Source: CAYGAW01 sp964347945 (GTDB lineage: Bacteria > Chloroflexota > Anaerolineae > UBA7937 > B3-Chlor). Taken from it: a stretch of DNA of 11,651 bases. The notes beneath the pieces were generated by a model that was not told the origin of the DNA, ran no database searches, and saw only the letters and a list, made by a program, of their open reading frames with translations. Position 1 is the first letter of the stretch. The number at the start of each line of letters is the position of its first letter. A program made the position numbers and the translations under genes. This document shows, one piece after another, positions 6,934 through 11,651 of this stretch. Where the stretch lies: NCBI GenBank assembly GCA_964347945.1, contig CAYGAW010000131.1, positions 1 to 11,651 of the forward strand. Reading direction: 5' to 3'.

Positions 6934-7977
6934 CTAACTCCCGTACAAGGGTGTCCAGGGCGGCGGTCTTCGCTGCCAGAGTTCCTTGAGTAGCCAGAAT
7001 CGCCCACGTCGACTGCGGCCGAGGATGTAGCGCCTTTCCTCGGCGTGCTTGGGAAAACGGATGATCGCCATACACAGCGAGAACAGTGTGTACGGTACTA
7101 GGCCTACCGCGTACGCCGTCCTCTTGACAGGACGCAACGGTAGAGTCCGGAGTTTCACGATGGACCCCAAACAGATCAGGGGCAGGGCTAGCACGAACTC
7201 CAGGCCATGCATATTCTTATAGAAAGTGATGAACCGATTCCGAGTCACCAAGAAGGCCATGCGCAGACTCTTTCTGTTGAGCACTGTCCGTCGCGATGGC
7301 GCGCGCTCGTGATACATAGCAGCCGAGGGCACAAAAAGAATGGTATAGCCCAGGTTGTTGATCCGTAACCCCAGATCTGTGTCTTCGTTGTAGATGAAAT
7401 AGGTTGGATCGAAGTAGTACCGCAACTCGTCGAAGATCTCGCTATCGATCAACACTGAGCCACCGGCAGCATGCAAGGTAGGGACTGTGCGACCGTTGAG
7501 CCTTGTCTCTGTGAAGTCTATGTACCCAAATCGCGTAAGGTCGGACATGACACCGATCTCAAGCGGACCTTCCCGCTCGTGATAGCCGCCGAAGTTCAGC
7601 GGCAAGCCAGCCGGATGACAGGCCTTGACCTCGGGGTCGCTCTCGATGGCTTTGATCAACTCCGGGAGCCAGCGTCGGTGCGCGATTGTGTCAGCGTTCT
7701 GGAAGGCAATGTATCTGCCCTCGGCAGCCGCAGCGGCGCGATTGTTCCCCTCAGCAAACCCATAGTTCTTGTCCAAGCGCATCACCTTGACGTCCGGGAA
7801 GCGCTCGGTCACAAAGTCCGCAGACCCGTCTGTCGAGGCGTTGTCAGCGTAGATGATCTCATAATCCTCCCTCGGCATGTCTTGATCGAGCAGAGAACCC
7901 AGGCAACCTTCCAGGTACTTCCGATCGTTGTACGCCAAGACAACGACGCTGGCTACAGGCCTCTCACCGTCAACCAT
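6934..7977 (-). CDS. GT2-family glycosyltransferase (rhamnosyltransferase-like)
   Basis: 347 residues from ATG 7977, preceded by AGGAG with a 7-nt spacer; the frame stays open further upstream but only in non-homologous sequence over the FemAB gene. GT-A fold glycosyltransferase: ASVVVLAYNDRKYLEGCL at 9-26, nucleotide-sugar motif ADNASTDGS at 44-52, QNAD at 93-96 in the usual DXD position, and NEDTDLGLR at 197-205 carrying the likely catalytic acid. Two hydrophobic segments near 260-275 and 288-306 point to membrane attachment. Such enzymes transfer a sugar from a nucleotide donor to a lipid-linked glycan on the inner membrane face. Donor and acceptor cannot be told from sequence. It follows the FemAB gene after 83 bases, and the same order occurs in the broken second copy near 11200. 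Confidence 0.92.
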   Translation of the reverse strand: MVDGERPVASVVVLAYNDRKYLEGCLGSLLDQDMPREDYEIIYADNASTDGSADFVTERFPDVKVMRLDKNYGFAEGNNRAAAAAEGRYIAFQNADTIAHRRWLPELIKAIESDPEVKACHPAGLPLNFGGYHEREGPLEIGVMSDLTRFGYIDFTETRLNGRTVPTLHAAGGSVLIDSEIFDELRYYFDPTYFIYNEDTDLGLRINNLGYTILFVPSAAMYHERAPSRRTVLNRKSLRMAFLVTRNRFITFYKNMHGLEFVLALPLICLGSIVKLRTLPLRPVKRTAYAVGLVPYTLFSLCMAIIRFPKHAEERRYILGRSRRGRFWLLKELWQRRPPPWTPLYGS

Positions 7978-7984
7978 TCTGTTG

Positions 7985-7989
7985 CTCCT
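7985..7989 (-). promoter_or_regulatory. Shine-Dalgarno AGGAG
   Basis: AGGAG with a 7-nt spacer to ATG 7977. It fixes the GT2 start, which also coincides with the first residue alignable to the second GT2 copy. Confidence 0.8.
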
Positions 7990-8060
7990 AGCAGAATACT
8001 GGCTACGCAATGACTCTGCAGATGTCGCTCCAGGCGGATACCCCAAGCCAGAGCACCCTG

Positions 8061-9092
8061 TCATCCAAAAGGCATGTGGCGGCGCAACCTCGGACCGAGA
8101 AAGCGAACGACCGGACGAGGCAGTCGGCTCCAAGCCCGTGTGAATACCCGGTATCTGAGGTTGCCGCCGGTTTCCTCCAACGGGTCGTACACAATCCCGC
8201 CACCAAAGGAGAGATAGAGCCGATGAATTGGCCGAGTTGTGCCTCCCCACCGCTCCTTGAAAACCTCCAGTCCCGAACCACGAAGGCTGCGTCCCATGTC
8301 CAGGTATCGACAACCATTGTCGGCCGCATATCTCATGCTTTCCCACCACAGCGCGTGGCTAGGCCGGAATTCTCGGTAGCGCGAAGGCGCGCCCCCCCAC
8401 AAGGCGAACAGCGTGTCCCGCAGCCTGAAGTGAAAGATTGCGCCTATCACCTGGCCGTCCAGGCGCGCCGTGGTTATGACAATGTGGTGACGTAGCTCCT
8501 TCACCACCGCATCTAGGAATGCACGGCTGAACGCCGGGACACCCTTTTCGTGCATTAGATCGCAGAATGTGTGATAGAAGTCGTCAACGCATTCCGTGCC
8601 TGACTCCGTTTGGACTCCAAAGGCCTCGGCCTTTCTGATGTGCTGGCGTATGCGCTGCTTCAACTGCTTATGCAGCGCCTGGGAATCACCAGGCAGTTCG
8701 CGGACAGCAACGGTACAATCATCGCGCCAACATAGTTCGTCGCCCCAGGGACGTCCGGACCCTCGAATGACCAGACAGGCGGCGTCCGCCGAACGTGTGA
8801 TGTCTTTTGCTCTTTCGAGGAGTGCCCTCGCTGCCGCCGGTTTCTCTGCGCAGAACCCTCTTGGCAGCGACGTGATTGATGTGCCGACGAGCTTGCTAGC
8901 GACCTTGAACAGCGGCAGCACGCCCACAGTCTGGATACCCTCCCTGGCGATCAAATACCAGGAAGGATATCCGTAACACTCTTGCATCACAACGCGCCAG
9001 CCACTGAGCTGAAATGGATGTCCATCCCCAGCGTTGAACACGTATTCATCCCAACGCTCAATGTCGTCCGGCGCTAACTCAGATACATCCAT
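8061..9092 (-). CDS. FemAB-like GNAT-fold acyltransferase, XrtA/PEP-CTERM-associated type
   Basis: 343 residues, full length for the family, from ATG 9092 with GAGGGG 8 nt upstream. The N-terminus has HPFQLSGWRVVMQECYGYP at 25-43, then VGVLPLFKVASKLVGTSITSLP at 56-77. The C-terminal half has LDMGRSLRGSGLEVFKERWG at 264-283, and the end is WSRLPRPVVRFLGPRLRRHMP. From memory these positions match the FemAB-related family found with exosortase XrtA and exopolysaccharide genes (TIGR03019-type). FemAB relatives carry aminoacyl or acyl groups to peptidoglycan or sugar amines, but the substrate of this branch is not established. The protein is cytoplasmic, with no signal peptide or membrane span. 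Its start overlaps the stop of the preceding 142-codon frame by one base (TAATG). Confidence 0.88.
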   Translation of the reverse strand: MDVSELAPDDIERWDEYVFNAGDGHPFQLSGWRVVMQECYGYPSWYLIAREGIQTVGVLPLFKVASKLVGTSITSLPRGFCAEKPAAARALLERAKDITRSADAACLVIRGSGRPWGDELCWRDDCTVAVRELPGDSQALHKQLKQRIRQHIRKAEAFGVQTESGTECVDDFYHTFCDLMHEKGVPAFSRAFLDAVVKELRHHIVITTARLDGQVIGAIFHFRLRDTLFALWGGAPSRYREFRPSHALWWESMRYAADNGCRYLDMGRSLRGSGLEVFKERWGGTTRPIHRLYLSFGGGIVYDPLEETGGNLRYRVFTRAWSRLPRPVVRFLGPRLRRHMPFG

Positions 9093-9520
9093 TACACGAT
9101 CCCCTCTGTTGCTTCAAACGCCCAAGGTTGACATCTCAATGTCATCAAGACGCGACAGTCTCTCGGCATGAAGATTCTTTGGGCTTTGCCTGACTCAACC
9201 TTAGAAACGTTTGCACTACCCTCCGACAGCCAGAGACCGCAACTACGACCCAGGAGCTCCCTCATATGGTCTTCGGTCCTGACAGCATGACGTCTTGCGC
9301 TGCCAGCGCTGATGTGGCGAGATAGCGACGCGGGCTCCCTCTCCGCTGCAGCCGCAGCGAGTGGAGGCGAGTCGCAACACACCAGCAATCCGGGGACAGC
9401 GCCCACTTCACTCTGCATCTCGGGTTCCTCAACGTGGCCTGCACCAAAGGAACGCGGCGAGCAATACGTGTCTCTTCCAACAGAACTGATCTCCGCCACA
9501 GCCATGGGCAAATCCTTCAC
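9092..9520 (-). CDS. Hypothetical 142-residue protein between MFS and FemAB genes
   Basis: This frame spans the 424-base gap between the MFS and FemAB genes. Its GTG start overlaps the MFS stop (GTGA) and its TAA overlaps the FemAB ATG (TAATG), the arrangement of translationally coupled genes. About 40 percent of codons begin with G, as in real coding frames. Against it: the product (ISSVGRDTYCSPRSFGAGHV, AAAAAEREPASLSRHISAGS) shows no domain, membrane span or signal that I recognise; no ribosome site is clear; and both other minus frames carry open stretches here. It could be an unknown small protein, the frameshifted remnant of a lost gene, or coincidence. Confidence 0.4.
   Translation of the reverse strand: MKDLPMAVAEISSVGRDTYCSPRSFGAGHVEEPEMQSEVGAVPGLLVCCDSPPLAAAAAEREPASLSRHISAGSARRHAVRTEDHMRELLGRSCGLWLSEGSANVSKVESGKAQRIFMPRDCRVLMTLRCQPWAFEATEGIV
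9101..9106 (-). promoter_or_regulatory. Shine-Dalgarno GAGGGG
   Basis: GAGGGG with an 8-nt spacer to the FemAB ATG at 9092. It gives that gene its own ribosome entry whether or not the upstream frame is translated. Confidence 0.65.
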
Positions 9521-10785
9521 GGCAACCTGTTCACATAGGGCATGCTCCAGATCACGACTAGGCCCCAGATAAGGGCGACCAATGCGCCTGAGGCGAGGGC
9601 CCAGGGTGCACTGGTGACCTCGGCCATCGCGCCCACTCCCAGCGCTCCCACGCGCGACATGCCGTTGAACACGAGATTGAATACGCTCATCACTCGCCCA
9701 CGATACTCATCTGCCGAGGTGAGCTGGATCAAGCTATTCGCCAGCGTCTGTCGTACCGCGTTACTGGCACCCACCAGGGCGACCAGGGCCAGACTCACAC
9801 CGAAAGACCCAGACAGGCAGAATAGTAGTAGGAATACTGGTCCCATGATGTTGCCCCAAGTCAACCACTTCCCCCGGCGTCCCGGCTGGATGTTGGCCAC
9901 CCCTAGAGCGCCGGTTATGGCCCCTATTCCCACTGCCGTCATCAAGAATCCCAATCCTTGCGGCCCCGCCTCAAGTATATCTCTGGCGAACACGGGCATC
10001 AGAGCGATGTAAGGCAGAGTAAAGAAGCTCGACACGGCGACGATGCCCATCAGTGCCCGAATCGTCCGACTATCCCACACGTATCTCAGCCCACCTCTGA
10101 GGCTGTCCGTCACCCGCAGACGCTCTTTCCGCACAGTCTGAGGCGGCAGTTGCACCGCGATCAGGGCAAAGATGACCGCCAGGTAAGTCACGCCGTTCAC
10201 GAAGAAGCAGCCGGCTTCCCCTATCCACGCCAGCAGCAGACCAGCGATGGCTGGCCCGACGATGCGCGCACTATTGTACATAGAAGAGTTCAAGGCCACC
10301 GCGTTGGTCAAGTCCTCCTTGCCAACCACGTCTGCAACGAAGGCAAGCCGGGCCGGTTGTTCCACAGCGGCGGCCGCTCCCAAGACAAAGCTCAGAACCA
10401 CGATGTGCCATATCTGGATCATGTTGAGCCAGATGAGGGCAGCCATCATGAGGGCTTGCAGCATAAGCACGATTTCGGTGACAAATATCACGTTCCGTCG
10501 TGGAACACGGTCACTGATGACACCTGCCAACAGGGACAATGGCACCACAGGCAACAAGGCGACAACGTTCACCAACCCGAGCATCAGGGGGGAGTCGGTA
10601 AGGCGGTAAACCAGCCAGCCCTGGGCTACTATCTGCATCCACGCACCAACCTGGGAAATGGTCTGCCCTGACCAGAATAGGCGATAGTTCCTGTGGCGCA
10701 AGGCCCGGAAAGTGCTTGGCCAGCCAAAAGCCCGCACCGAGGAGTCATAAGAGGGTAGCAACGACGCAAACCTCCCAGCACTCAT
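9517..10785 (-). CDS. MFS transporter, MFS_3/EntS-like exporter
   Basis: 422 residues from ATG 10785, about the usual length for a 12-helix carrier. The N-terminus has the family signature NYRLFWSGQTISQVGAWMQI at 33-52 followed by GWLVYRLTDSPLMLGLVNVV, and motif A (GVISDRVPRR, 88-97) in the loop after helix 2. The second half has the second bundle, with DEYRGRVMSVFNLVFNG resembling the motif A-like loop. The family exports small molecules such as siderophores and drugs with proton exchange. In this block it may export a glycan precursor or unrelated compound; the sequence does not tell. The start is uncertain: ATG 10785 has a weak ribosome site, while in-frame TTG 10761 has GGGAGG 9 nt upstream. 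The first 41 bases overlap another open frame. Confidence 0.92.
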   Translation of the reverse strand: MSAGRFASLLPSYDSSVRAFGWPSTFRALRHRNYRLFWSGQTISQVGAWMQIVAQGWLVYRLTDSPLMLGLVNVVALLPVVPLSLLAGVISDRVPRRNVIFVTEIVLMLQALMMAALIWLNMIQIWHIVVLSFVLGAAAAVEQPARLAFVADVVGKEDLTNAVALNSSMYNSARIVGPAIAGLLLAWIGEAGCFFVNGVTYLAVIFALIAVQLPPQTVRKERLRVTDSLRGGLRYVWDSRTIRALMGIVAVSSFFTLPYIALMPVFARDILEAGPQGLGFLMTAVGIGAITGALGVANIQPGRRGKWLTWGNIMGPVFLLLFCLSGSFGVSLALVALVGASNAVRQTLANSLIQLTSADEYRGRVMSVFNLVFNGMSRVGALGVGAMAEVTSAPWALASGALVALIWGLVVIWSMPYVNRLP

Positions 10786-10981
10786 CCTGGCTTACTTCAA
10801 GTGTGTACTGCTCTACAAATCGACCATATGCCTTCAACTTCGTACTCCGACGAAGCAGGAATGACGAGGTGCAGAGGATGTGCTCCTGTGCCACCATCAC
10901 CTGGTTCAAACCCCATTGCTCCCGGTCCACCAGGGCTCGGTCCGTCAACTCCACCCTCTCTTGCTGCTTCACCCATCCCAC
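10745..10981 (-). CDS. Hypothetical frame overlapping the MFS start
   Basis: A 78-codon frame from GTG 10981 that overlaps the first 41 bases of the MFS gene in another frame; it stays open back to about 11046. About 37 percent of codons begin with G and the product is not low complexity (LVDREQWGLNQVMVAQEHIL, YGRFVEQYTLEVSQDECWEV). I do not recognise it. It lies directly downstream of the truncated GT2, so it may be the 3' end of a gene brought in at the breakpoint, or a chance frame. If it is real, the MFS start is more likely the TTG at 10761 or the GTG at 10737. Confidence 0.3.
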   Translation of the reverse strand: MGWVKQQERVELTDRALVDREQWGLNQVMVAQEHILCTSSFLLRRSTKLKAYGRFVEQYTLEVSQDECWEVCVVATLL

Positions 10982-11048
10982 CAGATGAAGGAAGGCGTCC
11001 TGACAAGCGGCTCTGCGTGTGCAGCTCGGTATCTGTAGAGCATGGCTC

Positions 11049-11264
11049 TCACTTCACCAAAGCACCCGTTTCTCCTGGCAGCAGACTGCCGGGAGGTTGA
11101 TCAGATCTACGATACACGATACCTGGGCTCCCAATACAGATGATCTCGTACTCTTCCGCCGGCAGATCTTGATCGATCAGAGAACACAGACAACCTTCAA
11201 GGTTTTGCCTATCGTTGTAGGACAGGGCAACGACGCTGGCGATGGGCCTTCCATTGCCAATCAT
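11049..11264 (-). pseudogene. Truncated GT2 glycosyltransferase (second copy)
   Basis: ATG 11264 has a purine-rich ribosome site (GAGAGGGAAGAG) and starts 15 bases after the FemAB copy 2 stop. Residues 1-42 (PIASVVALSYNDRQNLEGCL, then IDQDLPAEEYEII) match the start of the intact GT2 at 28 of 42 positions. Right after EII, where the intact protein continues with the donor-binding ADNASTDGS, the sequence changes to unrelated residues and stops after 71 codons. All catalytic motifs are missing, so no active transferase can be made. The break falls near 11139. Deletion or recombination with unrelated DNA explains it best; an assembly error should be kept in mind. Confidence 0.85.
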
Positions 11265-11279
11265 CTCTTCCCTCTCTTA

Positions 11280-11651
11280 TCAGCCGAACGGTACCCTCTT
11301 GCGTAGCTGAGGGCCCAGGGCCTCTGTCAGCAACAGAGGCATTCGCCTCCAAAGGTTGACGAAGAGGCGATACTTGGCATCCTCTTTCAAACTGCCACCT
11401 ATAGCTGGCGGTTGAGAGACACCATTCAAGTAATACTGCTGATACAAGGGCCGAGGCTGAGCCCCCCACCCCTTCTTGAACTGAAAATGCCCTGAGCCAA
11501 CCGGGCTTCTGCCCAGGTCAATGCGGCTATACCCGTGTTCGCATCCATATTCCATGTACTGCCAGTAGATTATGTGGTTGGGACGGCGGTCCAGATAATC
11601 GTGCAGAGCGCCTCCCCAGGCTCCAACGATGCTATCTCTGATCAGAAATGC
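11280..11651 (-). CDS. FemAB-like acyltransferase, second copy (partial, N-terminus beyond window)
   Basis: The last 123 codons of a gene whose start lies past the right edge; the frame is open to 11651. It matches the C-terminal third of the intact FemAB protein and of the XrtA/PEP-CTERM-associated FemAB family: RIDLGRSPVGSGHFQFKKGW, then KYRLFVNLWRRMP and LGPQLRKRVPFG. It is a clearly diverged paralogue and not a recent exact copy; it even looks nearer to the family consensus than copy 1 does (FKKGWG, LWRRMP). It ends in a double stop, TGATAA, followed at once by the truncated GT2. The visible part shows no damage. Confidence 0.85.
   Translation of the reverse strand, partial: AFLIRDSIVGAWGGALHDYLDRRPNHIIYWQYMEYGCEHGYSRIDLGRSPVGSGHFQFKKGWGAQPRPLYQQYYLNGVSQPPAIGGSLKEDAKYRLFVNLWRRMPLLLTEALGPQLRKRVPFG

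Noticed and set aside
9262..9480. A 72-codon minus-strand frame inside the MFS-FemAB gap
   Set aside because: It is Arg-rich with poor coding bias and overlaps the longer frame that meets both neighbouring genes.

Overview
The window carries a run of genes that all read on the minus strand, so the transcriptional order is from high to low coordinates. GC content looks to be in the high fifties, with short or overlapping gene junctions, clear Shine-Dalgarno sequences and GTG/TTG starts, so this is a bacterial (or possibly archaeal) chromosome. The secreted proteins with MopE-type metal-binding repeats and FG-GAP blades are common in environmental lineages such as Chloroflexi, deltaproteobacteria and Planctomycetes. 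I cannot fix the phylum from the sequence alone.

Region 1 (about 11651 to 4914) is a glycan or surface-polysaccharide biosynthesis block. In order it holds: the C-terminal part of a FemAB-like acyltransferase (running off the window); a truncated GT2 glycosyltransferase remnant; a short unexplained open frame; an MFS exporter; a 142-codon unexplained frame; a complete FemAB-like protein; a complete GT2 glycosyltransferase; a 64-codon unexplained frame; a DegT/DnrJ/EryC1-type aminotransferase; and a hexapeptide-repeat acyltransferase. The FemAB-GT2 gene pair occurs twice. The copy at 8061-9092 and 6934-7977 is intact. In the copy at 11049-11651 the GT2 is cut to about 42 recognisable residues. 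The FemAB proteins resemble the family linked to XrtA/PEP-CTERM exopolysaccharide systems, but no exosortase lies in the window.

Region 2 (4822 to 1) encodes two exported proteins. The first is an 834-residue protein with a signal peptide, five MopE-like repeats in two blocks, two copies of a second Cys-rich module, a nucleotide pyrophosphatase/phosphodiesterase-type catalytic domain with its metal ligands intact, and a Cys-rich tail. The second is an FG-GAP protein with a signal peptide and seven Ca-binding blades, continuing past the left edge. A short helical open frame lies between them, in frame with the stop codon of the first.

Taken together, the right part would make, modify and export a glycan or glycoconjugate, and the left part would supply calcium- or metal-binding extracellular proteins. 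That link is inferred from co-orientation and proximity only. No tRNA, rRNA, CRISPR array, intact insertion sequence or convincing terminator was seen.
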